Source: Solirubrobacter ginsenosidimutans
Lineage (GTDB): Bacteria > Actinomycetota > Thermoleophilia > Solirubrobacterales > Solirubrobacteraceae
Direction of reading: 5' to 3'
Length of the DNA stretch: 64,000 nt
Assembly (NCBI RefSeq): GCF_027587205.1
Contig: NZ_JAPDOD010000002.1
Span: 434,001 to 498,000, forward strand
Shown: positions 17,410 to 26,281 of the stretch, piece after piece
Layout: each line of letters starts with the position of its first letter
How positions within the stretch are numbered: the stretch's first letter is position 1
Position numbers and translations under genes: made by a program
Notes under the pieces: model-generated
Databases searched by the model: none
Told to the model about the DNA's origin: nothing
Seen by the model: the letters and a program-made list of their open reading frames with translations, nothing else

Positions 17410-17901
17410 CTAGAGATGCCAGAAGCGACGGAGTGCCTGCTCTTGCGCCCTCTGCATGCCGCGAATCCAGGCGTCGAACTGCGGGTCGTCCTGCGGGCCG
17501 AAGTAGGCCGGCTCCGGGACGGCGAGTGTCTTGTCGATCCGGTCGCCCTTGAGGTCGCGGCACAGCTTCTCGAACTGGCCGCCGTCCAGGTAGTCGACCG
17601 TGACCTCCAGGCCGGCGATGCAGACGCCGGCCGAAGGCGGATTCGCCAGCAAGTCCTTGCGCAGGTCAGCGCCGGTGTCGAAGCGGGCGTACTCGACGAG
17701 CGGCCCGGCCATCTCGCAGGTGATCGTCGCGTGCTCGGCGGCGCTCGGCCACGTCGGCTTCTCGGAGATCACGACGTCCGCGCAGCTCGGGTCCCAAGCG
17801 ATCATGCCCTTCACCCGCTCAGCGCCCGACTGCGGCCTGAGTACGAGCCACGCGCCGACGGCCAGCGCGGCGACCGTGAGCGCGGCGACGAGCTTCCTCA
17901 C
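17410..17901 (-). CDS. secreted or membrane-anchored hypothetical protein
   Basis: 163 residues. The N-terminal 'RKLVAALTVAALAVGAWLVL' is a signal anchor; the rest is an exported domain with four cysteines, which may form disulfides. Start chosen at the GTG of 'VRKLVAAL'. Divergent from the second orphan DppB-like permease. No family recognised. Confidence 0.6.
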   Translation of the reverse strand: MRKLVAALTVAALAVGAWLVLRPQSGAERVKGMIAWDPSCADVVISEKPTWPSAAEHATITCEMAGPLVEYARFDTGADLRKDLLANPPSAGVCIAGLEVTVDYLDGGQFEKLCRDLKGDRIDKTLAVPEPAYFGPQDDPQFDAWIRGMQRAQEQALRRFWHL

Positions 17902-18044
17902 GCTTGCGCAGCGTAGAACGGATTTCGGGAATACGCAGTTCTGGCTGCGAACGCGAGCAGGGCGGAATTTGGTTCGATTAGAAGACAACGCCGCGCCGAA
18001 GTGGTTCGGAGACAGTACCACTCAGCTGGTCGACATGTCTAAGC

Positions 18045-18998
18045 ATGTGGGCGCTGCGCCGGGTGGGGGTGCTGATCGCGACGGTCGTCGTCGCCGTGTC
18101 GCTCGGGCACGTCCTGATCGCGTCCTCCGGTGACGACGACACGCTCTCCACCGCGGTCACGACGACCCCTCGCCACCTGATCGACACGTTCCTGCACTTC
18201 GACCTCGGCGCGACCCCCGGCCGCCGCTGCGGCAAGCAGGACGACCTCCACCCGCACTTCCCGGGGTGCGCGTCCTACAGCCCGGGATCGATCGCGCAGA
18301 TGCTGGTCGAACGCGTGCCGGTGGACCTCATGCTGCTGACGATCGGCGTGCTCCTGGGTCTGCTCATCGGCGTCGCAGGCGGACGCTTCTGCGCCACCCA
18401 CCCGGGCTCCCACCGCTCCCGCGCCCTGCACGTCGCGACCGCGCTCCAGCTCTCCATGCCCGTCTTGTTTCAGGGGCTGCTGGTCATCGCCTTCTTCTCC
18501 TCGAACGTCAGCGACTTCGTCCGCCTGCCGTTCCTGTCGGGCGAGGGCGACTACGTGCCGCCGCTCCAGGACCCGATCCAGTTCTTGAAGGCGATGTGGA
18601 TCCCGTGGCTGCTGGTCGCCTTCCCGCTGTCGGCGTTCGTCCTGCGTATCACCGAGGCCTCGCTGCGCGAGGACCTGCAGGAGGATTTCGTGCGCACCGC
18701 GCGCGCCAAGGGGGTGTCCGAGCGGCGCGTCGTCAACCACCACGCGCTCCCGGTCGCCGCGCCCGGGATCGCCGCCATCACCGGCGTGAACGTCTCCACG
18801 ACGCTGATCAACGTGGCGTTGATCGAGTACGTCTACGGCATCCCCGGCATGTTCCGCGTGACCAGCAACGCGGTCCACGCGCCCGCCGACGTCGCCGTCC
18901 TGGAGGGCCTCGTGCTCGTGGGCGTCGTGCTGGTCGTTGTCGCCAACGCGCTCGCCGACGCGGTCCAACACCGGCTCGACCCGCGGGTGCGCGTGTGA
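18045..18998 (+). CDS. orphan DppB/OppB-like ABC transporter permease (second copy)
   Basis: 317 residues, same plan as the protein at 4873: N-terminal membrane helix, external loop containing cysteines, then the BPD_transp_1 core. The EAA-like loop 'EDFVRTARAKGVSERR' and 'EYVYGIPGMFRV' align with DppB proteins. The first external loop is shorter than in true DppB. No other transporter component is adjacent. The two orphan copies are clearly related to each other but not near-identical. Confidence 0.8.
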   Translation: MWALRRVGVLIATVVVAVSLGHVLIASSGDDDTLSTAVTTTPRHLIDTFLHFDLGATPGRRCGKQDDLHPHFPGCASYSPGSIAQMLVERVPVDLMLLTIGVLLGLLIGVAGGRFCATHPGSHRSRALHVATALQLSMPVLFQGLLVIAFFSSNVSDFVRLPFLSGEGDYVPPLQDPIQFLKAMWIPWLLVAFPLSAFVLRITEASLREDLQEDFVRTARAKGVSERRVVNHHALPVAAPGIAAITGVNVSTTLINVALIEYVYGIPGMFRVTSNAVHAPADVAVLEGLVLVGVVLVVVANALADAVQHRLDPRVRV

Positions 18999-19014
18999 TC
19001 CGGCAGCTCCGAAC

Positions 19015-19112
19015 TCATCCAGTCGCTGCACGCCGGCGTCCGAGGAGCCGCATCGCGTTGAGCGTGACGAGCAGCGACATGCCCATGTCCGCGGCGACGG
19101 CCATGGCGTAGT
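19015..19112 (-). pseudogene. remnant of a heavy-metal P-type ATPase C-terminus
   Basis: In the minus frame ending at the stop 19015-19017 the sequence reads 'NYAMAVAADMGMSLLVTLNA' followed by 'MRLLGRRRAATG'. This is the usual last membrane segment of cation P-type ATPases (CadA/ZntA/CopA type). Nothing upstream encodes the remainder, so only about 32 codons survive between the permease and the hydrolase gene. Confidence 0.6.
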
Positions 19113-19147
19113 TGCGCGCGGAGCGACTGACCCGTCAGACTCGGCGG

Positions 19148-20074
19148 GTGGCGGCTCGCCTGCTTGTGCTGATCGTTGTCGCCGCGCACTTGATGGGCTG
19201 TGGCGGCGGCCGGAAGACGGACGAATCTCGCCCGCGGCCTGCGGTCACGCTCGTCGGCGTCGGTTCTGGCGAGCTGATCGATGTCGGCGGGCGCGACATC
19301 TATATGGAGTGCGTCGGGTCCGGCAGTCCGACGGTGCTGCTGGAGGCCGGTTTCGGCGGCTCGTCCCGCAACTGGAACTCGGTGCTCCCGCTGCTTGGCC
19401 GGACGACTCGAAGTTGCGCGTACGACCGGGCCGGCCTGGGCGAGAGCGACGCGATGCCCGGGGTCCACGATGCGGGCGACGAGATCAAGGATCTCGAGCG
19501 GCTGCTCGAGCGTGCACGTATCGAGCCGCCATTCGTGCTGGTCGGTCATTCATACGGCGGGCTGCTGGCTCGCCTCTTCGCGTTCACCCACCTGGACCAG
19601 ACCGGCGCCGTGGTTCTGGTGGACGCCGAAGGCCGCGACGCGTGGAGGCGCGGACTTGCTGCGTGGCCGAGATCGCTCGAGCCCAAGCTGCGGCGCTCGA
19701 TCGCCGAGCGGACCGTGCTCAACGGCGTCGACATGAAGGCGAGCGCTGCGCTCGCCGCCAGCATCCGGTCACTCGACGACAAACCCTTGGTGGTTATTAC
19801 GCCTGCTCGGGAGCGCCTGTTGTTCAAAGGGCTCCCGGCCACGGTCTACCGTCGATGGGATCGCTTATGGCGTGTGACGCAGAACGAGTTGACGACGCTC
19901 TCGCCCGATCACGCCCATGTCCTCGCCCTGGGCAGCGACCACTTCATCCAGGACGATCAACCGATCGTCGTACTTCAAGCGATCCGCGCCGTCGTACGCG
20001 CGGTCCGAGACCACGCACCCCTCCCCCCGTGCGAGCGCGTGTTCACCGGCCCGGACGTGCGCTGCCTCGCCTAA
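19148..20074 (+). CDS. alpha/beta hydrolase lipoprotein
   Basis: About 308 residues. The N-terminus is a lipoprotein signal ('LLVLIVVAAHLMGCGGG', lipobox LMGC), so the enzyme is probably anchored outside the membrane. The alpha/beta hydrolase core shows the nucleophile elbow 'GHSYGG', an oxyanion segment 'LEAGFGGSSRNW' and the catalytic His in 'LGSDHFIQ'. The GTG at 19148 is preferred; an upstream TTG at 19112 would start inside the ATPase remnant. Substrate unknown. Confidence 0.8.
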   Translation: MAARLLVLIVVAAHLMGCGGGRKTDESRPRPAVTLVGVGSGELIDVGGRDIYMECVGSGSPTVLLEAGFGGSSRNWNSVLPLLGRTTRSCAYDRAGLGESDAMPGVHDAGDEIKDLERLLERARIEPPFVLVGHSYGGLLARLFAFTHLDQTGAVVLVDAEGRDAWRRGLAAWPRSLEPKLRRSIAERTVLNGVDMKASAALAASIRSLDDKPLVVITPARERLLFKGLPATVYRRWDRLWRVTQNELTTLSPDHAHVLALGSDHFIQDDQPIVVLQAIRAVVRAVRDHAPLPPCERVFTGPDVRCLA

Positions 20075-20369
20075 CCGCACCACCGCAGGAGTGGGCGTCT
20101 GCATAAGTCCCGTTCGAGGGCCCCTCCACCGCAATCGCCGCAACGTCACCTGGCTCAAGACTGGGGTGCCACGCACGACATTCTCAGAGCCAGCGCGCTT
20201 CGAGGTTGGGTCGGCGATCACGATCTTTCGCGTGAGGAGACATCTGCAGGCCACGCTCGCCCCGCCGGCCCACCGGGTCTCAAGCTGACCTGAGTCGACT
20301 TATGCGCGATATCAGGGTTCGCGCCGGATTGCGATCAGGTGCGCACGGCTCGAGATGGCGCGTACCGCC
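20075..20369. other. intergenic, no supported feature
   Basis: 295 bases between the lipoprotein hydrolase and the Hcp-like gene. Short open frames exist on both strands but show no recognisable protein, codon bias or ribosome site. Confidence 0.5.
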
Positions 20370-20978
20370 CTAGAGCGGCGCGTTCAGCCGCACGTCCCAG
20401 CCCGCGGTGACGAGCGGCGGACCCGCGACCGGCAGGTAGGAGACCTGGACCTTGGCGAAGTCCAGGACGACGTGCTCGAGCAGCGGTGAGACGCCGGTGT
20501 CGCCGCCCTGCTGGTACTCGCCGACGCCGAGGTCCTGGAACTTGTAGACGAGGAAGCCGTCGCCGTTGCGGCCGGAACGGCGGAAGCTGAACGTCGCCTG
20601 CGGGATGCGCTGGCCGGTGGCCACGTGCTGCAGCAGCAGCGGCGAGGACTTGTCGTAGGCCTTGGTGAAGCTGATCGAGGAGAAGGTCACCTTGCCGGGG
20701 CCGCCCTCGGTCGAGGAGTTCTTCGCGCCGAATGCGAAGGACTTCACGTCGATTTCGCCCGGGTGCGACGGGTCGGCGCTCTCGCCCGGGATGCCGTCGA
20801 GCTTGAGGAAGACGGGCGTCGTGCCGGCCTGGCCGGGGATCGTGGTCGTGTTCGAGTCGGCCTGGAGCGGCGGACCGGGGTCGGCGATCGCGTTCGTCGC
20901 GCCGATGGCGAGCATCAGGGGGACGGCGACGAGGGCCACGCGGCGCGCGAGGCGGCGCCGGGTCGAGAGCTGGGGCAT
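20370..20978 (-). CDS. Hcp-like (type VI tube protein family) protein with signal peptide
   Basis: About 202 residues. Residues 1-33 form a twin-arginine-like or Sec signal ('RRRLARRVALVAVPLMLAIG...AIA'). The mature part has the Hcp beta-barrel pattern: 'VFLKLDGIPGESADPSHPGEIDVKSFAFG', 'SFTKAYDKSSPLLLQHVATGQ', then 'VSYLP' near the end. Classical Hcp is cytoplasmic and has no signal peptide; this one looks exported. No other type VI genes are present. It may be a free secreted ring or tube-forming protein. Confidence 0.78.
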   Translation of the reverse strand: MPQLSTRRRLARRVALVAVPLMLAIGATNAIADPGPPLQADSNTTTIPGQAGTTPVFLKLDGIPGESADPSHPGEIDVKSFAFGAKNSSTEGGPGKVTFSSISFTKAYDKSSPLLLQHVATGQRIPQATFSFRRSGRNGDGFLVYKFQDLGVGEYQQGGDTGVSPLLEHVVLDFAKVQVSYLPVAGPPLVTAGWDVRLNAPL

Positions 20979-21033
20979 GCGGCCGATGATGGGAGCACCA
21001 GCCGCCGCCGACAATCGGGAGGCGACCCCGGAG

Positions 21034-21696
21034 TTAGCGCGTCGGTCGGCCCGGGGCGATCAGGCCGGTCTCGTACGCGTAGATCACGGCCTGCACGCGG
21101 CTCGACAGCTCGAGCTTGGACAGCATGCGCCCGACGTGGCTCTTGACCGTGCTCTCCTCGAGTTGGAGATGGGCGGCGATCTCGGCGTTGGTGCGCCCAG
21201 CGGCGATGCCGAGCAGGACGTCGCGCTCGCGAGGGCTCAATGAGGCGAGCGCAGGGTCTCCGGAACGCGCGGGGACGGCGGAGACGAACTGGTCCAGCAG
21301 CCGGCGGGTGACCTCGGGCGCGATCAGCGCGTCGCCGCGCGCGACGGCACGGACGGCGTCGATGATCAGCTCGGGCGCGGAGTCCTTGACGAGAAAGCCG
21401 GCGGCGCCGGAGCGCAGCGCCTCGAACACGTACTCGTCGAGGTCGAAGGTCGTGATCACGATCACCTCGACGCCGGCGACGTCGCGCAGCCGGCGCGTCG
21501 CCTCCAGGCCGTCCATGCGCGGCATGCGAATGTCGATCAGCACCACGTCGGGCTGCCGACGCTCCACCTGGCCGAGTGCGTCCAGCCCGTCCACGGCCTC
21601 GCCCACGACCTCGATGTCGGGCTCGCTCTCGAGGATCATGCGCAGCCCCTGGCGGGCGATCGCCTGGTCGTCGGCGACGACGACGCGGATGCTCAC
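21034..21696 (-). CDS. NarL/FixJ-type response regulator
   Basis: 220 residues: receiver domain 1-120 with phospho-acceptor Asp in 'VLIDIRMP' and Lys in 'FLVKDSAP', and a C-terminal LuxR-type helix-turn-helix ('LSPRERDVLLGIAAGRTNAEIAAHLQLEESTVKSHV' region). Its ATG overlaps the stop of the kinase gene by 4 bases. Probably regulates the divergent MMPL transporter. Confidence 0.93.
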   Translation of the reverse strand: MSIRVVVADDQAIARQGLRMILESEPDIEVVGEAVDGLDALGQVERRQPDVVLIDIRMPRMDGLEATRRLRDVAGVEVIVITTFDLDEYVFEALRSGAAGFLVKDSAPELIIDAVRAVARGDALIAPEVTRRLLDQFVSAVPARSGDPALASLSPRERDVLLGIAAGRTNAEIAAHLQLEESTVKSHVGRMLSKLELSSRVQAVIYAYETGLIAPGRPTR

Positions 21697-22820
21697 GCCG
21701 CCGCCCCCAGGGGGAGCCGCGCCCGGACGGACCAGCCCCGCGGCTGGGCTGGGCCGGCGTCGAAGTTGCCGCCGACGATCGCCACCCGCTCGCGCATCCC
21801 CTCGATCCCGCCGCCGGCTCCGCGTCCCTGGGCGCCGACGCCGTCGTCGACCACGGCGATGCGCAGCTCCTCGTCGCCGTATTCGAGCTGGACGCGGACG
21901 ACCGCCGCGGCGGCGTGGCGGACGACGTTGGTGAGCGACTCCTGGACGACGCGGTACGCGCAGACCTCGATCTCGTCCGAGAGCGGGCGCTCTTCGCCCT
22001 CGCGTCGCAGCTCGACCGCCAGCCCGGCGTCGCGCGCGGGCGTCAGCAGCTGCTCGACGTGCTCGAGACGCGGCGTAGGCGCGCGCGTCGCCGGCTCGGA
22101 CTCCCGCAGCACGCCGAGGGCGCGCCGCGTCTGGCCCAGCGCCTCGACGGTCAGCGCGTGGATGCGCTCGAAGTGCACGCGCGCCGCGGGGTCGGTCGTC
22201 GTGCGCCCGGCTCCCGCGGCCTGCAGCGAGATCGCGCTCAGGTGGTGGCCCGTGATGTCGTGCATGTCGCGAGCGATCCGGAGGCGCTCCTCGGCGACGG
22301 CGCGTTCGACGTCGCGGTCGCGCAGCTCCTCGATCCGCAGCAGGTGCTCCCGCGCTTCGCGCGTCCGCGCCCGCTCGGTGCGGATCGCGTCCCCGATCAC
22401 GGCGGGCAGCGCCCCGAAGGCGAAACCGCCGATCGCGCGCAGCGTCACGCCCGTGCCTTCGAGGTTCGCCGCCGCGGCGCCGATCATGTTGCCGCCGAGG
22501 ACCGCGAGCACCACCGTCCTGCCGCGGCCGCTATGGATCGCGCCGTAGGAGCTCATCAGCAGCGCCGCGATCAGCGGGATCAGCATCGCGTACCCCATCC
22601 CGAGGCCGATGCCCGACGGCACCAGCGCGACCAGCGCGGCCGGGAACGGATACCGCCGGCGGAACGGGATCGCGGCGCAGGTCAGCACGACGAGGACGCC
22701 GCCGAGCAGGTCGGCGCCGTGCGGCTCCACGTCTGAGCCGTTGGGCAGCTCGGCGATCAGGAGGATCACCGAGAGGGCGGCGGCGAGGGCCGCCACCAGC
22801 ACGTCCGAGCGCCGGAGCAC
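21693..22820 (-). CDS. sensor histidine kinase (HisKA_3 type)
   Basis: About 375 residues with four to five N-terminal membrane segments (residues 8-140), then the dimerisation/phospho-acceptor helix 'RIARDMHDITGHHLSAISLQ' and an HATPase_c domain ('VVQESLTNVVRHA', 'DDGVGAQGRGAGGGIEGMRERV'). The GTG at 22820 is the likely start; a much longer open frame upstream only mirrors the MMPL gene. Works with the co-translated response regulator. Confidence 0.9.
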   Translation of the reverse strand: MLRRSDVLVAALAAALSVILLIAELPNGSDVEPHGADLLGGVLVVLTCAAIPFRRRYPFPAALVALVPSGIGLGMGYAMLIPLIAALLMSSYGAIHSGRGRTVVLAVLGGNMIGAAAANLEGTGVTLRAIGGFAFGALPAVIGDAIRTERARTREAREHLLRIEELRDRDVERAVAEERLRIARDMHDITGHHLSAISLQAAGAGRTTTDPAARVHFERIHALTVEALGQTRRALGVLRESEPATRAPTPRLEHVEQLLTPARDAGLAVELRREGEERPLSDEIEVCAYRVVQESLTNVVRHAAAAVVRVQLEYGDEELRIAVVDDGVGAQGRGAGGGIEGMRERVAIVGGNFDAGPAQPRGWSVRARLPLGAAA

Positions 22821-22844
22821 GCCCTCAGCGTATTCCCCGGCACC

Positions 22845-22860
22845 TCCTCCTAAAGGAGGA
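22845..22860. promoter_or_regulatory. perfect inverted repeat in the kinase-MMPL intergenic region
   Basis: TCCTCC-TAAA-GGAGGA, with six-base perfect arms, lies between divergent kinase and MMPL genes. A related CCTCC sequence follows at about 22872. It is a candidate binding site for the response regulator. Confidence 0.45.
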
Positions 22861-22949
22861 ATCCGATCGCCTCCTTCGGCGGTCGACGGCGCGCGGCCGC
22901 GGGGCGACAGTAGAGGAGAACCTCCCCGGCTTCGACTCCAAGGATCTCC

Positions 22950-25103
22950 ATGGCTACCGTGCTCTACCGCATCGGCCGAACGGCCTTCCGCCGACGGCGG
23001 CTCTTCCTCTCCGTCTGGCTCGTCCTGCTCGTCGGGATGGGCATCGGCGCCGCCGCCCTGCGCGGCCCGACGTCCGACAAGTTCTCGATCCCGGGCACGG
23101 AGTCCCAGAAGGCGATCGACCTGCTGAAGGAGCGACTGCCGCAGGCCAATGGCGCGTCCGGCCGGATCGTCTTCGCCGCCAAGCCCGGCGAGAAGCTCGC
23201 CGAGAGTGACGTGAAGGCCGCGCTCGCCAAGGTCGGCAAGGCGCCCGACGTGATCGCGGTCAGCGACCCCTTCGCCGCCAAGCTCGTCTCGGGCGACGGC
23301 CGGATCGCGCTCGCCCAGGTGACCTGGAACAAGAACACGCAGGAGCTCCCCGACAGCGCCCGCGACGCGGTGCAGCGGGCGGCCGGGACCGCCGGCGTCC
23401 AGGTGGAGTTCGGCGGTGACGCCGTGGCGCAGGGCGGCGGTGCCGGCGGCATCGGCGAGGGGCTCGGCTTCGCCGTCGCGGCGCTCGTGCTCGCGATCAC
23501 CTTCGGCAGCCTCGTCTCGGCCGGCCTGCCGCTGCTCACCGCGATCGTCGGCGTCATCTTCGGCCTGCTCGGCATCCAGATCGCCACCGGCTTCTTCGAT
23601 CTCAACGCGACCGCACCCACGCTCGCCCTGATGCTGGGCCTCGCCGTCGGCATCGACTACGCGCTGTTCATCATCTCGCGTCACCGCACGCAGGTCTTCG
23701 GCGGGATGGACCCGGAGGAGTCCGCGGGGCGCGCGGTCGGCACCGCCGGCAGCGCCGTGGTGTTCGCCGGCGCGACCGTCGTGATCGCGCTCGCGGCTCT
23801 CTCCGTCGTCGGGATCCCGTTCCTCACCGCGATGGGCCTGGCCGCCGCCGCGACCGTCGCCGTCGCCGTGCTGGTCTCGATCACTCTTGTGCCCGCGATG
23901 CTCGGCTTCGCCGGGATGCGGATCGCGAAGGGCAAGAACTTCGAGACCGGTCCGCGCGCCGCCAAGCCGACGTTCGGCGCCCGCTGGGTCGGCTTCGTGA
24001 TGCGTCACCGCGTGCCCGCCCTGCTGGTGACGATCCTCGCGCTCGGCGCGCTGGCGATCCCGGTCACGCACCTGCGTCTCGGCCTGCCCGACGACTCGAC
24101 GGCGGCGCCCGACCAGACCAACCGCCAGGCCTACGACCTCGCCACGGAGGCGTTCGGACCCGGGTTCAATGGCCCGCTCACCGTCGTCGTGGACGCCGGT
24201 GCCGGCAAGAGCGTGCAGGCGGCCGCCACGACCGTCGCCGGCGAGCTGCGCGGGCTCAAGGACGTCACCAACGTGGGCGCGCCGACGCTCAATCCCGCCG
24301 GCGACACGGCGATCATCTCGGTTATCCCCAAGAGCGGCCCGTCGACCCAGGCGACGGAAGCCCTCGTGCACTCGATCCGCGACCGTGCCGACGGCTTCCG
24401 CGCCGACGCGCACGCGGACGTGCTGGTGACCGGCCAGACCGCGACCAACATCGACGTCTCCCAGACGCTCTCGAACGCGCTGCTCCCGTACCTCGCGGTC
24501 ATCGTGCTGCTCGCCTTCCTGCTGCTGACGATCGCCTTCCGCTCGGTGCTGGTGCCGCTGACCGCGGTCGGCGGCTTCCTGTTGACGGTCGGCGCCGCGT
24601 TCGGCGCGATGGTCGGCGTCTTCCAGGACGGCTTCGGCGCGGGGCTGTTCGGCGTGGCCGAGGCGGGGCCGATCGTCTCGTTCCTGCCCGTGCTGATCAT
24701 CGGCATCCTGTTCGGCCTCGCGATGGACTACCAGGTGTTCCTGGTCTCCCGCATGCGCGAGGAGCACGTCCACGGCGCCGCGCCGACGCGCGCGGTCACC
24801 GAGGGTTTCCGCCACGGCGCACGCGTCGTCACCGGCGCCGCCCTGATCATGGGCGCGGTCTTCTCCGGCTTCATCCTCGGCGACGACGCGATCATCAAGT
24901 CGATCGGCTTCGCGCTCGCGTTCGGTGTCCTCGTCGACGCCTTCGTCGTGCGGATGACGTTGATCCCGGCGCTGATGGGCCTGCTCGGCGAGCGCGCCTG
25001 GTGGCTGCCGCGCTGGCTGGACCGTGGTCTACCGCGGGTGGACATCGAGGGTGAGGGCCTCAAGCGCCACCTCAACCAGGAGCCGCAGCCGGTTCCCGCC
25101 TAG
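22950..25103 (+). CDS. MMPL-family RND transporter
   Basis: 717 residues with two repeats, each one membrane helix, an external domain and five helices. Conserved core signatures are 'GLAVGIDYALFIISRHR' (about residues 230-246) and 'FGLAMDYQVFLVSRMREEH' (about 590-608). MMPL proteins export lipids, siderophores or drugs using the proton gradient. The divergent two-component system is the probable regulator. The C-terminus is short, as in MMPL exporters without a cytoplasmic tail. Confidence 0.92.
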   Translation: MATVLYRIGRTAFRRRRLFLSVWLVLLVGMGIGAAALRGPTSDKFSIPGTESQKAIDLLKERLPQANGASGRIVFAAKPGEKLAESDVKAALAKVGKAPDVIAVSDPFAAKLVSGDGRIALAQVTWNKNTQELPDSARDAVQRAAGTAGVQVEFGGDAVAQGGGAGGIGEGLGFAVAALVLAITFGSLVSAGLPLLTAIVGVIFGLLGIQIATGFFDLNATAPTLALMLGLAVGIDYALFIISRHRTQVFGGMDPEESAGRAVGTAGSAVVFAGATVVIALAALSVVGIPFLTAMGLAAAATVAVAVLVSITLVPAMLGFAGMRIAKGKNFETGPRAAKPTFGARWVGFVMRHRVPALLVTILALGALAIPVTHLRLGLPDDSTAAPDQTNRQAYDLATEAFGPGFNGPLTVVVDAGAGKSVQAAATTVAGELRGLKDVTNVGAPTLNPAGDTAIISVIPKSGPSTQATEALVHSIRDRADGFRADAHADVLVTGQTATNIDVSQTLSNALLPYLAVIVLLAFLLLTIAFRSVLVPLTAVGGFLLTVGAAFGAMVGVFQDGFGAGLFGVAEAGPIVSFLPVLIIGILFGLAMDYQVFLVSRMREEHVHGAAPTRAVTEGFRHGARVVTGAALIMGAVFSGFILGDDAIIKSIGFALAFGVLVDAFVVRMTLIPALMGLLGERAWWLPRWLDRGLPRVDIEGEGLKRHLNQEPQPVPA

Positions 25104-25486
25104 CTCACCTCCTCGCCGGTGCCCTCCACGCGTTGCGCGGCGGTGCCGGCGAGGGCCTTCGCCAGCTGCGGCGTGAGGTGCTCGAGGACGTAGGGCAGGC
25201 TGAGCGGACTCGTGAAGTAGATCGCCCCGGCGGAGCGTGCCGCGGTGTAGACCGAGCGGTGCTCGGCGACGACCGGCAGCTTGGCGACGTCGGGACCTTG
25301 AGCAGCTCCTAGACGGCTGCTTGGGCTCAGCGGACAGTCGATGGCCTTGTCTCGGAAGGGCGTGCGCTTGCCGAGGCGATCGAGCGGGCCGTGTGCCCGC
25401 TCTACGCAGTTCCGGCCGCACTCGTCGACGAGGTCGTTCAGCACGCCGTCAACCGAGCCCGAACGCGCTCCATCCGCGACGAACAC
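25104..25486 (-). pseudogene. composite remnant: unknown C-terminal fragment plus IS5-like transposase scrap
   Basis: One open frame joins two unrelated pieces. The 3' part (about 25104-25287) ends in 'FTSPLSLPYVLEHLTPQLAKAL', which looks like the C-terminus of a real protein I cannot name. The 5' part (about 25330-25440) contains 'RNCVERAHGPLDRLGKRTPF', which resembles the 'RNxVERxFxRLKxxRxIATRYDK' end of IS5-type DDE transposases. Neither has its catalytic region. It reads as an insertion and deletion scar. Confidence 0.45.
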
Positions 25487-25613
25487 GAGACTTGACCCGG
25501 CGATTAAGGCGGGACGAGAGGTCGAGCAGAGGAACGTATGGCGCCCTTAGCGGAACCTGGGCGACGCTGAGCGGCTGACAACGGGTTCGTGAGCGCGCCG
25601 AGTCGAGCGTCCG

Positions 25614-26022
25614 ATGGTCCGACAAGATCCGCGGATGCTCTCTGCCGCCGACGTGCTCGACGCGTACGAGGCCTGGCTCGGCCGCCAGGCGTTGGCGCCG
25701 CGCACCCGTTCGGCCTATCGGCGCTGGCCACCACAGTCGTCCGAGCACCACGAATGGCGCGGTGTGGATTTCGCGAACCGGCGAGCAGCTATCGGTGCGA
25801 TCGATCAGCAAGATCGTCACGGCGGTGATGGCGCGGGCGGGAGTCCAGGAGTCTGTGCACGCGCTGCGTCATACCGTCGCGACCCGGCTCGTGCGCGATC
25901 ACGGCCATGACCTCGTCCTGGTCGCCGACATCCTCGGACACGCCGACATCAAGACCACGCGCCGCTACGCACGCTCTGACCCCGAGCGGCGCCGCGCCGC
26001 CCTCGAAGACCTCGCCGACTAA
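25614..26022 (+). pseudogene. broken tyrosine recombinase/integrase
   Basis: The N-terminal frame (from 25614) shows the start of a SAM-like core-binding domain, 'VLDAYEAWLGRQALAPRTRSAYRRW'-type sequence. It is lost after about 40 codons. In another frame, 25762-26022 encodes the catalytic end: 'VHALRHTVATRLVR' (HxxR), 'LGHADIKTTRRYAR' (second His and nucleophile Tyr). The middle of the protein, including the first catalytic Arg, is deleted and the two ends are out of frame, so it is inactive. Confidence 0.75.
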
Positions 26023-26281
26023 CGGCGCTCCCGACGAGGCAGAGTCTTCGGATTCCACCACATAGGAGCACTTTTGAGCATGCGCGAGCGCGCGCCGCGC
26101 GCTAACGAGTTTCGTACTCGGAATGCTCGGATGGGGCGCAGCTGGGATCTGCGACACGAGTTGCCCGTCAGTCCACGCGCTAGGGCGACTCGAGCAGGCG
26201 CGAATCGGCGGTGACACGGCGCCGCGATCGGCGTATGGTCGCGATGAACCGTCCGTGTGAATCGGGTCGGAGGCTCGTACC

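Noticed and set aside
20075..20369. Short open frames between the lipoprotein and Hcp-like genes
   Set aside because: No ribosome site, motif or consistent codon bias on either strand.
22821..24815. Minus-strand open frame of over 1000 codons continuing upstream of the histidine kinase
   Set aside because: It is the antisense of the MMPL gene, with Arg/Asp/Glu/His-rich composition typical of shadows in high-GC DNA. The kinase homology begins at 22820.
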